Part shown: positions 27,607 through 37,600 of the stretch, piece after piece
Layout of the letters: each line of letters starts with the position of its first letter
How positions within the stretch are numbered: position 1 is the first letter of the stretch
Assembly (NCBI GenBank): GCA_903842345.1
Contig: CAIMLR010000049.1
Coordinates: forward strand, 19,377-83,376
DNA: 64,000 bases
Reading direction: 5' to 3'
From: an uncultured Myxococcales bacterium
Lineage (GTDB): Bacteria > Myxococcota_A > UBA9042
The notes under the pieces: generated by a model
What the model saw: the letters and a program-made list of their open reading frames with translations, nothing else
Databases searched by the model: none
What the model was told of the DNA's origin: nothing
Program-made: the position numbers and the translations under genes

Positions 27607-30294
27607 TCAGGTCCCCGCCTGCGCGGCGTTGCGCGGCATCTTTACAACAAACTCAGTGCCTTTGCCCAGTTCACTGTACACCGCGATCGTGCCGCCCAGG
27701 CTCTGGATCACCCGCCGCGTCATCGTCAGGCCCATGCCCATGCCCTTGCCCGGGCCTTTGGTCGTGAAGAACGGGTTGAAAATCTTCTGCTTCACCGCGT
27801 CCGGCATGCCGGGGCCGTTGTCCTTGACGTGCAGCTCCACGAGGTCATCCGTCACCGTGCCGAACAACTGGACTTCGCCCGTGCCTTCCGGCACCGCTTC
27901 GATCGCGTTCTGCAGCAGGTTGCTCAGCACCTGATTGAATTCCTCGGGCACGCAGCGAATCGTCCCGCTTGGCGGCATCGTCTCCGTCACCTTCACGTCG
28001 CGGCCGGTTGCGGGCAGCACGATGCTCACCACGTCGCGCGCCGCCTGGAACACGTCGTGCTCGCGCAGATCGCGGCTGTAGCCTTCCCGACTGTAACGGC
28101 CCATGAGCTCCACCGTGCCGGCAATCCGCTTCACGCCGGACTCCGCGGTGTCGATCATCTTCTGGAAACGCGCGGCGATCTTGTCGATTTTCTGCGCCTG
28201 GACGTCCGGCAGCGGCTCAGTCTTGGCCGCGTTGACCATCGTGAGCGTCTCGGCAAAGTCGAGCTTGATGCGCGCCACCGAGTTCTTGATGTAGTTCAGC
28301 GGGTTGTTGATCTCGTGGGCCAAACCGCCGGCGATCGTCTCCAGCGAGTCCATGCGCTGGGTCATCAGCATGTCCGCCTGCGATTCCTGGACGTTCAGCA
28401 AACTGCGCGCGGTCGACAGCAGCTCCTTGGCCGAGAACGGCTTGGAGAGGTACGCGTTCACGCCTTGCTCAATGCCGGCAATGCGATCCTCCGTGCCGCC
28501 GCGCGCCGTCAGCATGATGATCGGCGTGTATTTGGTGACCGGATCGTTGCGCAGGCGTTTGGTCAGCTCCAGGCCGTCAATGCCGGGCATCATCAGGTCC
28601 GTGATGATGAGGTTGGGCTGCTCCTTCACCGCGAGCTCAAAGCCCTTCAAGCCGTCAGGCGCCGCCATGACCTTGAATTCCCGGCGGAGCGAGAGGTGGA
28701 TCACGCGGATGACGTCCGGATTGTCCTCGACGATGAGCACGGTCCACTGCCGGTCGTTCTCGTCAAAATCGCGCTCGACGACGCGGCGCTCGCTCGCCTC
28801 CGCGATGTCCAACAAGCGGTAATCGTTGCGCGTGGAGATCTCGACGGACGTGTCCATCAGCCCGGAATCGCGGTCCTTGCGGTCGCGGCGCAGCATCTGC
28901 TGCTCGGGCTTGACCAGCTGGTCCGCCTTCAGGTGCGCCGAGCCACTGCGCAGGAACACCGTGAACGTCGCGCCCTTGTCGACTTCGCTCTCCGCCCAGA
29001 TGCGCCCGCCGTGCAGTTCCACGAGCTCCTTGGCCAGCGCCAGGCCAATGCCCGTGCCGCCGTAGCGCCGCGTGCCGGACTGGTCGACCTGAAAGAAGCG
29101 CTCAAAGACCTGCATCGCCTTGTCGCTGGGAAAGCCCGGACCGTCGTCCGTCACGTCGACTTCCACGCCATCGGGCACCGCGCGCATCGTCACGCTGATG
29201 TGGCCTTCTTGCGGCGTGAACTTGGCGGCGTTGGACAGCAGGTTGATGAAGACGCGCTCCAACCGCTCGAGATCGCAGTAGATGAGAAACGGCGTCTCGG
29301 GCGCGACAAACGTCAGCTCGATGCCCTTGCGCTGTGTCAGCGGCTTGACCTGATCGGCAAGCCCACGCAGGTATTCGGTCAGGTCCTGCTCGCTCGCGCG
29401 CAGCCGGATGCGCGATTCCTCGAGCTTTGTCAGATCCAGCAAGTCATTGATCAGTTTCAACAACTTCATGCCAGACCGCAGCATCGTCTGCAGCGTGGCC
29501 TTCTGGGAATCGGTGACCTTGCCCAATTCGCCGTCGATCATGAGCTCGAGCGGGGAGAGGATCATCGCCAGCGGCGTCTTCAATTCGTGGGTGATGTTGG
29601 CGAAGAAGGTGGACTTGAATTCGTCGAGCTGCTTGAGTTTGGCGTGGGCTTCTTCGAGGTTGGCTTTGGTCGCCTCAAGCACCATTTGGTCAATGAGTTG
29701 CGCACGCTGGCCGCTGTACGAGTAGTGGTGCGCTGTGGTCACGACCGTCGCCGTCGAGAGCACAAAGAAGAGGTTGGGGGCACCGTTGGCCCAATCCTCA
29801 GTGCCAGCATTGACGGCGTTGGGAACAACGTAGGACAGGACGATCGCCAAGTAGGTCCACGCCGCCTGCTGGGGGCGCCAGACAAACAACATGCCAACTC
29901 CCATGATGGAGAGGTTCAGGCCGGCGTAGTACGGGGTCGAAAGTCCGCCCATCACGTATGTCATCGCCGAGATGCCAAAGCCCAACATCAGCGCATGCGT
30001 GGACGTCAGACCCCGCCAGTGGCGGGCGAAGAAGCCCCGGTTGAGCGTGGCCAGGAGGAAGAAGCTCCACACGCCGACGACCGCGCGTGTTGTCCACAGA
30101 AAGTGAAGCCAAGTGCGCGGGGCCATCAGCCAGTCAAGCAGGCCAAACGCGGGGTAGATCGTGATGGTGAGCCAGAACGCGATACGCGCGCCTTGGCGGT
30201 TGCGGTTGATCAGCCATGCTTGCCATCGAGACTCAATCTCCGCTTCTGAGACCGTTGGATGGGTACTTGACGCCGCGGCACCGCCGAAGACCAT
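27607..30294 (-). CDS. Six-TM hybrid sensor kinase with HK-REC-HK layout (PhcS-like role)
   Basis: The 895-residue product starts at an ATG with AAGGAG immediately upstream, inside the end of the methyltransferase gene. Layout: about six TM helices (36-190), a coiled linker, first histidine kinase with phospho-His in ANITHELKTPL (His236), N-box NLLSNAAKF (351-359) and G-box DDGPGF; a receiver with Asp566 (ITDLMMPG) and Lys618; then a second dimerization motif AHEINNPLNYI (His660) with N-box NLLQNAIEA and G-boxes DNGPGMP and GMGMGL. All catalytic residues of both kinases are visible. Six-TM kinases without an extracytoplasmic domain include receptors for membrane-soluble signals such as PhcS and CqsS. 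The double kinase around one receiver is unusual. Confidence 0.88.
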   Translation of the reverse strand: MVFGGAAASSTHPTVSEAEIESRWQAWLINRNRQGARIAFWLTITIYPAFGLLDWLMAPRTWLHFLWTTRAVVGVWSFFLLATLNRGFFARHWRGLTSTHALMLGFGISAMTYVMGGLSTPYYAGLNLSIMGVGMLFVWRPQQAAWTYLAIVLSYVVPNAVNAGTEDWANGAPNLFFVLSTATVVTTAHHYSYSGQRAQLIDQMVLEATKANLEEAHAKLKQLDEFKSTFFANITHELKTPLAMILSPLELMIDGELGKVTDSQKATLQTMLRSGMKLLKLINDLLDLTKLEESRIRLRASEQDLTEYLRGLADQVKPLTQRKGIELTFVAPETPFLIYCDLERLERVFINLLSNAAKFTPQEGHISVTMRAVPDGVEVDVTDDGPGFPSDKAMQVFERFFQVDQSGTRRYGGTGIGLALAKELVELHGGRIWAESEVDKGATFTVFLRSGSAHLKADQLVKPEQQMLRRDRKDRDSGLMDTSVEISTRNDYRLLDIAEASERRVVERDFDENDRQWTVLIVEDNPDVIRVIHLSLRREFKVMAAPDGLKGFELAVKEQPNLIITDLMMPGIDGLELTKRLRNDPVTKYTPIIMLTARGGTEDRIAGIEQGVNAYLSKPFSAKELLSTARSLLNVQESQADMLMTQRMDSLETIAGGLAHEINNPLNYIKNSVARIKLDFAETLTMVNAAKTEPLPDVQAQKIDKIAARFQKMIDTAESGVKRIAGTVELMGRYSREGYSRDLREHDVFQAARDVVSIVLPATGRDVKVTETMPPSGTIRCVPEEFNQVLSNLLQNAIEAVPEGTGEVQLFGTVTDDLVELHVKDNGPGMPDAVKQKIFNPFFTTKGPGKGMGMGLTMTRRVIQSLGGTIAVYSELGKGTEFVVKMPRNAAQAGT

Positions 30295-30296
30295 GG

Positions 30297-31928
30297 CTAC
30301 TCCTTATGCAGGACCACGAACGGGTTGACGCCGGTTGATTCCGGCACAATCTCGACCCGTGCGTGCGGCACTCCGGTCTGCGCAAAGTCCCGCATTTCGT
30401 CGTGCGAGCGGTAGAGCAAGTTCCACTCCAGATGGTGCTCAAAGACCCAGCGCGCCGGATTCCACGGCATCATGTTGCCAACATACGCGGAGCCATTGTC
30501 GGTGAGATTGGCGTAGAAGTTGCTACAGAGGGTCGCAGCAGTGCTCGGCTTGAGGTAGTCGAACAACCCAGTGCTGAACAGCAGGTCGAACGGCCCGAGC
30601 GTACCGAACACGCCGGGATCAGTTAGGAGCCGCTTGATCGAGTCGTGCAAGAATACCAAGCGGACGTTCTTCAGCCCGCGCCGACGCACGATTTCCAGCG
30701 TCCGCCGCTGAGCGAACGACAGCGCCATACGGTCCTGATCGAAGAGGACGATCTCGACCTGCGGCCCATCGACCGGGATTTCATGCAGCAGCTCGTAGGT
30801 CTCCTGCGCGGGCCCCGAGGCGACCGAGGCAATGCGAATCGGCCGTCCAATCGGTGGGTTGGCCAGGGCCGCGTGGACGCGTTCCTTGACGAGATCCTTG
30901 CGCGCCCGCACGCCCTTGGCGGGCATGGACGCGCACGAAGCCAAGTGCAGCGCCTTGCCGAATAGCGTCTGGCCTTCGAACGGCCGATAGTACATATAGT
31001 TCATGCACTCGAAGTCGCCGGGGTAGCCAAGCGGCTTGCTGCGTGCGCGGTGCAACAGGGGCGCCTTTAGCATCAATTCGTCAAGATGCCGCTGAGAGTA
31101 CATCTTGAGCGCGGGCATTTCTGCGGGCGACGCCCAGCGCATGGCGTCGTCGATGCGCCCGTAGTATTGCAGCACCGCTGGCACGAATTCGGCCTGAATG
31201 CGTTCGATCATCGTCGCGCGCGCCGGATGCTCCTCGCGCACCCAACCGGGACCGGGCTCAACCGCCACAGCGAGTTCGTCGCGCCCAGCGTTGCCGTCGC
31301 CGTGCACGAGGTACCACGGGGATGCCGCTGCAAGCTCGTCAAAATGCCGCTGCGCGTCTTCAAGGAACAGCCGGAAGGACCCCACCAGCGCACGGAAGTC
31401 CGCGTGCTGCGACATCTCCCATGGCGCGTTCTCCATCGCGAACGACCGCTCCGCAGTTCCGCGCCACTGACGGATATCACGGAGTTGCACCAATGGCTCG
31501 ACGTCGAGGTAGCCGCGCGTGAACGCGAGTCCAGTCACGGGCCCGGCGGCCGTCTCGCGGACGGACGTGACGCGGACTTCGCCCCTGTGCATCAGCCTGC
31601 CTTCGACGTGCAGCTCCAAATCGACCGCGTCGCCGATGTCGGGCGCAATGCTGTCGTGCCACTGCACCCCGACGCCGCCGCTCGCCAAGTCGAGGATCTC
31701 ACCAGACAGGCGCCGGCCCTTATGTTCAAGCGAGAGCTTGAGTTCCAACGGCGCGAGCTCATCTGATCGAAACCGGTCGGCACGAAAGAACACTTCCCGA
31801 CCCTGACCGCCGTCCAGTTCATCGTAGTTTCTGACCGTATGCCCGGTCGTTGCCTGCATCGGCCCACTCGGCCCCGTCACCGCCGCTGAGGGCCCCATCC
31901 CCACACTGCTGCCGCTGTCGTCGGTCAT
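30297..31928 (-). CDS. PilZ-like domain fused to PhcB-type fatty-acid methyltransferase
   Basis: The ATG at 31928 is preceded by GGGGG at good spacing, giving 543 residues (a GTG at 31958 is an alternative). The N-terminal part (about 44-142) looks like a PilZ domain: Arg-rich start (FFRADRFR), then DLASGGVGV in place of the usual D/N-x-S-x-x-G. The rest matches the family of Ralstonia PhcB: KPLGYPGDFECMNYMY (about 298-313), FEGQTLFGKAL, SMPAKGVRARKD, and a SAM-binding IASVASGPAQE (366-376). PhcB makes methyl esters of 3-hydroxy fatty acids, the Phc quorum signals. Here the acceptor is inferred by family, not shown. It is transcribed between a receiver-kinase gene and a membrane hybrid kinase gene, two bases before the latter. 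Confidence 0.75.
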   Translation of the reverse strand: MTDDSGSSVGMGPSAAVTGPSGPMQATTGHTVRNYDELDGGQGREVFFRADRFRSDELAPLELKLSLEHKGRRLSGEILDLASGGVGVQWHDSIAPDIGDAVDLELHVEGRLMHRGEVRVTSVRETAAGPVTGLAFTRGYLDVEPLVQLRDIRQWRGTAERSFAMENAPWEMSQHADFRALVGSFRLFLEDAQRHFDELAAASPWYLVHGDGNAGRDELAVAVEPGPGWVREEHPARATMIERIQAEFVPAVLQYYGRIDDAMRWASPAEMPALKMYSQRHLDELMLKAPLLHRARSKPLGYPGDFECMNYMYYRPFEGQTLFGKALHLASCASMPAKGVRARKDLVKERVHAALANPPIGRPIRIASVASGPAQETYELLHEIPVDGPQVEIVLFDQDRMALSFAQRRTLEIVRRRGLKNVRLVFLHDSIKRLLTDPGVFGTLGPFDLLFSTGLFDYLKPSTAATLCSNFYANLTDNGSAYVGNMMPWNPARWVFEHHLEWNLLYRSHDEMRDFAQTGVPHARVEIVPESTGVNPFVVLHKE

Positions 31929-31979
31929 TTGTCCCCCACTTTTGCAACCGCAGTCCACTTCTGCGGTTGTTTGCCATCT

Positions 31980-33188
31980 CTACGACTCCAACTCCGCTGG
32001 CGGAATCGCAATCTCAAACCGTGCCCCGCCGCCCACGCGTTCGGTGCACCGGAGATCGCCCTTGTGGTTTTCCACAATCAGACGCGACATGTACAAGCCC
32101 ATGCCGACCCCTTGGTCGTTCTTTGTCGACGCGAAGGCTTCGAACAGCCGATCGCGGACTTCTGGCGAAATGCCTGGTCCTTCGTCCTCGACGGTGAAGC
32201 AGACGTGTCCGCGCGCGTCGGTTGACGCCGTCACCCAGATGCGATCGTCCACTTTGGTCGCCTGCGCGGCGTTTCGCAGCAGGTTCACCAGCACTTGCAC
32301 AAGCTTCTGCCGATCGCCCAAAAGCAGCGGCAAGGCCTCGCGCGGCGCGTCGATCACGACGTTGCGGGCGCGGAAGTTCAGGTCCATGCGCATCACCGTA
32401 ATCGCGTCGCGCACGACCCGCGACGGATCGAAGTACTCCATCGTCATCGCCAGGCGCTTCTGCTTGGCGTACTGGTTCATCGTTTCCAGCGACTCCAGCA
32501 GGTTGCGCAGCCCCGCGAGACCCACCGCGACGGTCTCCACGAGTTCCGGGTCCGCCAGTTTCGCCGCCACTTCGTACTCGATCATCACGAGGCTCGACAT
32601 CGCGTTGCGCAGGTCGTGCGTGATGCCCGCCGCCAGCCGGCCAGTCGTCACAAGGCGATCCAGTTGCAGCAGGCTCTGCTGCGCCGACTTCAGCTCCGTC
32701 AGCGTGTTCTGCAGTTCCGTCGTGCGGTCGCTGAGCAGCTCCAGGAGCCGCCGCGCCGCGCGCTGGTACATGACCGAGTCGCTCGCGGCTGAAACCGCCG
32801 CCAGCACGTCTTCTGGCTGCCACGGTTTGCGCAGGAAGCGGAACACGTGGGCGTCATTGATTGCCGCGATCAGCGCGGGCGTGTCCGTGTAACCAGTCAG
32901 AATGATGCCCGGCGCGTCGATGCCCGCTTCCCGCAGGTTGTGCAGCAGCTCCACACCGGTCATGCCGGGCATCCGCTGATCGCAGACCACGACGTCGATT
33001 GGCGTGGTCAACGCGATCGCCAACGCCTCGTCGCCTGAGCCGGCTTCATGGACCGTGTAGTCGCCGTCCAGGAAAGATCCGAGCACCGCGAGGTTGGGCA
33101 GCTCATCATCGACGATGAGAATAGCGCCCGTCAGCAGTCCTTGGACCGCGTACTCTTCCAGCAAGTTGTGAAGCGAGGTGCCCACCAT
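31980..33188 (-). CDS. Receiver domain-histidine kinase protein (PhcR-like layout)
   Basis: The 402-residue soluble protein has an N-terminal receiver (about 22-135: acidic IVDDE, phospho-acceptor Asp70 in VVCDQRMPG, Lys121 in LRKPW). A coiled linker follows, then a histidine kinase with phospho-His in ITHDLRNAM (His191), N-box NLLRNAAQA, DEGPGI and GVGMGLYMS. The receiver in front of the kinase is the reverse of normal hybrid order and is the layout described for Ralstonia PhcR. It is the first gene of the seven-gene run, so all could respond to one promoter. Output could be phosphotransfer to another regulator; no DNA-binding domain is encoded in the run. Confidence 0.85.
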   Translation of the reverse strand: MVGTSLHNLLEEYAVQGLLTGAILIVDDELPNLAVLGSFLDGDYTVHEAGSGDEALAIALTTPIDVVVCDQRMPGMTGVELLHNLREAGIDAPGIILTGYTDTPALIAAINDAHVFRFLRKPWQPEDVLAAVSAASDSVMYQRAARRLLELLSDRTTELQNTLTELKSAQQSLLQLDRLVTTGRLAAGITHDLRNAMSSLVMIEYEVAAKLADPELVETVAVGLAGLRNLLESLETMNQYAKQKRLAMTMEYFDPSRVVRDAITVMRMDLNFRARNVVIDAPREALPLLLGDRQKLVQVLVNLLRNAAQATKVDDRIWVTASTDARGHVCFTVEDEGPGISPEVRDRLFEAFASTKNDQGVGMGLYMSRLIVENHKGDLRCTERVGGGARFEIAIPPAELES

Positions 33189-33198
33189 CCTGCCGGCG

Positions 33199-33226
33199 AG
33201 TGTAGACCAGAGTTTGCGAATGTGAA
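33199..33226 (-). promoter_or_regulatory. Possible promoter of the signalling operon
   Basis: Read on the minus strand: TTCACA (33226-33221), 16-base spacer, TACACT (33204-33199). This puts a transcription start only about four bases before the ATG at 33188, so the first message would be almost leaderless, or the true start codon lies further in. Confidence 0.33.
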
Positions 33227-33379
33227 GAACATTGCCGCGCCCGCGGTTTCTCGTTGACGCATTGCGGTGAATTTGTCCGCGCGTCGCCCAGCGCGTTCAG
33301 CCCTTGCCGACGGCGCGGGAAGCCGCGAGACTACGGCCCGGCGGCGCTGCCCTTGCCGCCTTCAGCCACGCGGAGTCCC

Positions 33380-34645
33380 ATGAGCAGCAAGTCCAAGAGC
33401 GCAAAGAGTCAGCAGAAACTGCCGGAAGTCCAGGCGCCCGCCGCCGCCGTGAGCCCAGCGGTTTTGGACTTTGCGCAACGCGATTCTGCGCCGTTTCCCA
33501 AGCTGACGCGTGACGACGAAGCGGCGATGCGCAGCATCTTTCGCGTCCTGACGCCCGATGGGTTGCCGATCGTCAATGACCCGAAACTGGAGAATGGCAC
33601 CGGCGTGGCGGATGACGACGCGCTGGCGATGCTGCGGTCGATGATCCGCGTGCGGGCTGTTGACGAGCGGATGCTCGCCCTGCAACGGCAGGGGCGCATT
33701 GGCTTCTACGGCGCTGCGACCGGACAAGAGGCGGCGACGATTGCCGCCGGTCACGCGCTGGAACTGCGCGACTGGATTCACCCGGCGCTGCGCGAAGGCG
33801 GCATGGCGCTGCACCGCGGCTATCCGCTCTGGACGTATCTCAGCCAAATTTTTGGCAATGCCGATGACACATCGACCAAGGGGCGGCAGATGCCGTGCCA
33901 CTACGGCTCGCGCGCGTTGGGCTACGTGACGCTTTCCAGCGTGATGGCGACGCAAATGCCGCAAGCGGTGGGCACGGCGTACGCGATGGCGATGCTGCAC
34001 GAGGCGCCCGACCGTCCGGTGTGTCTGGGCGCGATCGGCGATGGCGCAACGAGCGAAGGCGATTTCCACGTGGCGCTGACGTTTGCCGGCGTGATGCGGC
34101 CCAAGGGCCTCGGCTTGCCGCTGCTGCTGTATGTGCAGAACAACCAGTGGGCGATTTCCACGCCCGTGGAGAAACAGACGGCCGCGCCCTCGCTGGCGGT
34201 GAAGGCGCTGGGCTATGGCATTGCCGGATGCCGCGTGGATGGCAACGACGCCCTCGCGGTCCTGCGCGTCATGCGCGCGGCGGCGGCGCGCGTGCGGGCG
34301 GGCGGCGAGCCGATCCTCGTGGAGGCGGTGACGTACCGCGTCGGCGCGCACTCGACGTCCGATGATCCCAGCCGGTACCGCGATGAAGGCATCACCAAGC
34401 AGTGGGCGGCGCTGGATCCGATCGATCGCCTCGCCAAGTACCTGATCCACCGCGACGTGCTGACGGATGCGGACGTGGCCAAGCTGCGTGCAGAATACGA
34501 CGACGAAGTCCGGACGACGCTGGCGGAAGTGGAGAAAGTGCCGCCGCCGGCGACCGCGACGCTGTTTGAGGACGTCTATGCCGAGATGCCGGCGCACTTG
34601 GCGCGGCAATTGGCCGAGGTTGAGGCCGCCCTGGCGCGCGTCTGA
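33380..34645 (+). CDS. Thiamine-diphosphate 2-oxoacid dehydrogenase E1 alpha subunit (branched-chain type)
   Basis: The ATG at 33380 with GGAG upstream gives 421 residues; the frame is open from 33254 but that leader is not protein-like. A Lys/Ala/Pro-rich N-terminal extension precedes the E1-alpha fold. Visible: RQGRIGFYGAATGQEAA, HPALREGGMALHRGYPL, the ThDP motif GDGATSEGDFH ... NNQWAIS, and GAHSTSDDPSRYR with the phosphorylation-loop region of BCKDH. It would decarboxylate branched-chain 2-oxoacids within an E1-E2-E3 complex, feeding branched fatty acid synthesis. The beta subunit, E2 and E3 are not in this window, so it must work with distant genes. Confidence 0.9.
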   Translation: MSSKSKSAKSQQKLPEVQAPAAAVSPAVLDFAQRDSAPFPKLTRDDEAAMRSIFRVLTPDGLPIVNDPKLENGTGVADDDALAMLRSMIRVRAVDERMLALQRQGRIGFYGAATGQEAATIAAGHALELRDWIHPALREGGMALHRGYPLWTYLSQIFGNADDTSTKGRQMPCHYGSRALGYVTLSSVMATQMPQAVGTAYAMAMLHEAPDRPVCLGAIGDGATSEGDFHVALTFAGVMRPKGLGLPLLLYVQNNQWAISTPVEKQTAAPSLAVKALGYGIAGCRVDGNDALAVLRVMRAAAARVRAGGEPILVEAVTYRVGAHSTSDDPSRYRDEGITKQWAALDPIDRLAKYLIHRDVLTDADVAKLRAEYDDEVRTTLAEVEKVPPPATATLFEDVYAEMPAHLARQLAEVEAALARV

Positions 34646-34664
34646 ACACCCAGGAAGGCGGATC

Positions 34665-37600
34665 GTGGAGAAACGGCAGCGCTGGCTGGGGATTCTGCTG
34701 GCACTGACCGCTCTGGTCAGCGTGCCCAGCTACGCCGGCGATGGCGCGATCGCGTGGCGAACGCTGCGCGCGGACGGCATCGAGCTGACGTATCCACACA
34801 CGCACGAGGCGCTTGCCCGCCGCGTGCTGGCCACCTGGCAGGATGCGCGCCAGACGCTTGGGCAAATCCTGCCGCTGCACGGCGGAACGCTGCAACTGAC
34901 GCTGGATGACTACGCGGACTCCGCCAACGGCTTTGCCACCGTGATGCCGTTCGACCACGTCCACCTCTACGCGTACCCACCGTCGCCGGACAGCGAGCTG
35001 GGCGACCACGGCGATTGGCTGCGCGCGCTGGTGTTCCACGAGTATTCGCACATTTTGCACCTGGGCGACGTCCAAGGGCCGCCGACCTGGGTGAACGCCG
35101 TGCTGGGGCGGACGCTGATGCCCAACGCGGGCCTGCCGCGGTTCTTCACGGAGGGCCTCGCGACATGGGCGGAGACGCGGCTGACGGGCGGCGATGCGGG
35201 CGTCGCGGGGCATGGCGGCCGCGTGGACAGTCCGGCGTTCATGGCCATCCTGCGCGCGACGGTGCTGGACGGCGGGCAGCCGGACCTCAACGAGCTGACG
35301 GGCTCGCCGCTGCGCTGGCCGCGTGGGCAGGGCTGGTACCTCTACGGCAGCCTGCTGGTCGACGATTTGGCGCAGACCCAGGGGCCGGAGTCGGTGCGGC
35401 GCTTCATCGACGGCATCTCGTTCCGGCTTTTTGGTCTCGGCGTCCAGGGCACGGCGCGCCAAACGTGGGGCAAGAGCCTCACGCGCGCATGGCACGACGC
35501 GCAGGCGCGGCTGCGGTCGCGCGTGGTGGCGCAGTGGCAGGAGCGCGCGGGCGTGGCACTGCCGGATCCGCTGACGGACACGCAGGCATTCCAAGCGTAC
35601 GTGAGGCGCCACGATGGCGACCAACTCACGCACGATGGCGAGCTCCGCGGGCGGATTCGCAGCTGGCCCGATGGCCAGTCGGCGGTCGTGACGCACCTGG
35701 CGAGCGACGCGCAGTTCTACGTGATCCAGCGGATTTTTCCCGACGGGCGGGTGACGACGCTGCACACCTGCCGCGCCGATTGCGATGAAGTGCTCGTGAC
35801 GCCCGATGCGAAGTGGCTGCTGTACACGGAGACGCGGCCGTTTGAGCGGCTGTACCGGTTCCGCGACCTCATCGCAGCGCCGCTGGACGCCGATGGCCAC
35901 GTGGCGGGTCCGGAGCTGCAACTCACGGCGGGCGCGCGGCTGCGGTCGCCGTCGCTCAGCGTGGATGGCCAGCTGCTGGCGGCGGTGCGCGTGGAAAAAG
36001 GCCGGACGGCGATTGACGTGCTGCCGTTGCCGCAAGCGCTGACGGCTGCGCAGGCGGGCGACGATCCGCCGCCGTGGGTGCGTCGCGTGGCGCCAGCGCC
36101 GTTCGGGCAGACGCTCGATAGTCCGGTGGTGCTGCCGGACGGGCAGCTCCTGTGGACGGCGTGGCTGGGCGGCCATCGCGGGCTGGAGACCGAGGCGAAG
36201 CTGGATGCGGCGACCTGTGCGGAAGCGGAAGCGGCGCTCGCGGTGCACGTGCGGTCGCCGACCGACGCGCCGGAGATTCCGCGCTGGATCGCCGCGCAGA
36301 CGTGCCGCAACTTCGCTCCGCGCCAGCCGCCGTGGCTGGGCGACCTGCAATTGCGGCGCGGCGCAGATGACGTGTGGTACCTGAACGGGCTCATCGAAGT
36401 CGACGGTTTTCGCGAAGCGGCGATCCTGACTCGCTGGGGCTGGCTGCCGCGAACGCGGACGTTGACGGGCGTGACGTCCTTTGCCGCGGGCCGCGAGCCG
36501 TTTACGGTGCGGCACGGCGGGCGTGGCTTGGACGTGTTCCACCTGCGCAAGCCGTTTTGGTTCGCGCCGCCGGGGGAGAAGCAGGCGTACGTGGATCTGC
36601 CGTATCACCCGACGCACAGCGACGCGGTCGAGGGCGTGTACAACCCGCTGCGTTCGGCGTGGCCGCGGGCCTGGCGACCGCTCCTCACGGCGACCGGCGA
36701 TCGCCTCACGACCGAGCCGGGCGGCCTCTGGCTGGGCGCGCAGGTTGCGGGCGAGGACGCGCTTTCGCACTGGAACTGGCTGGCAACAGGGCAAATTCGC
36801 GACGACGGCACCGATCCGATCGGCTCGCTCGCCATCAACATCACGCGCTGGGAGCCGACCTGGACGCTGGACACGGGCTATCAGCAAGGCTTTTCGTGGC
36901 TGCGGCGCGGGTTCAATTGGGCGACGACGCCGACGGATCGCTGGGGCATCGGCGCGCGCGGCGCGTGGCAGTTGCCGGGCGTGCGCCAAGCGTGGCAATT
37001 CGACCTCGGCTGGCGGATGGTCAAGTCCTCCCTCCGCGACGACCGCTACGCCATCCGCTTCCCGTACGACCCCGGAGGACCGCCGCCGGTCGAGCCGTGG
37101 ACCGGCATCGATTCTTTCGTCGACGCCGGCGTCTCCTACGCGTTTGGCGCGACGAGTCCCGACGCTGGCACCACCGAGCGCCTCCACTCGGTCGCCGTCC
37201 GCGGCAGCATGAGCGACAGTTGGACCGGCGGCGCGCGCCGGCGCATCATCGTCAGCGCGCTCGCCGCCAATCGCTGGCCTCTCGGTCGGCACTTCGTCGC
37301 GGAGTTGACGACAAACGTCGCGGCGATTCCGGTCAGCGGCGATACCAGCCCGAGCTACGCCGTCCGCGGCATCCAACCGTTGCCGACCAACCTGCTGGCC
37401 GGCAGCGGCACCTCGGGCATCACAATCCGCGGCATGCCGTACAACGCCATTTTCCGCGCCGGCGACGGCATGGCATGGGGCACTGCACAGGTCCACATCC
37501 CGATCCTGGACATCGGCCGCGGCTTTGACACCTTGCCGCTCTGGTTGGGTCGGGTGCGCGCCACGCCGTTTGTCGACGGCGCGTGGGCGTTCCTGCCGCC

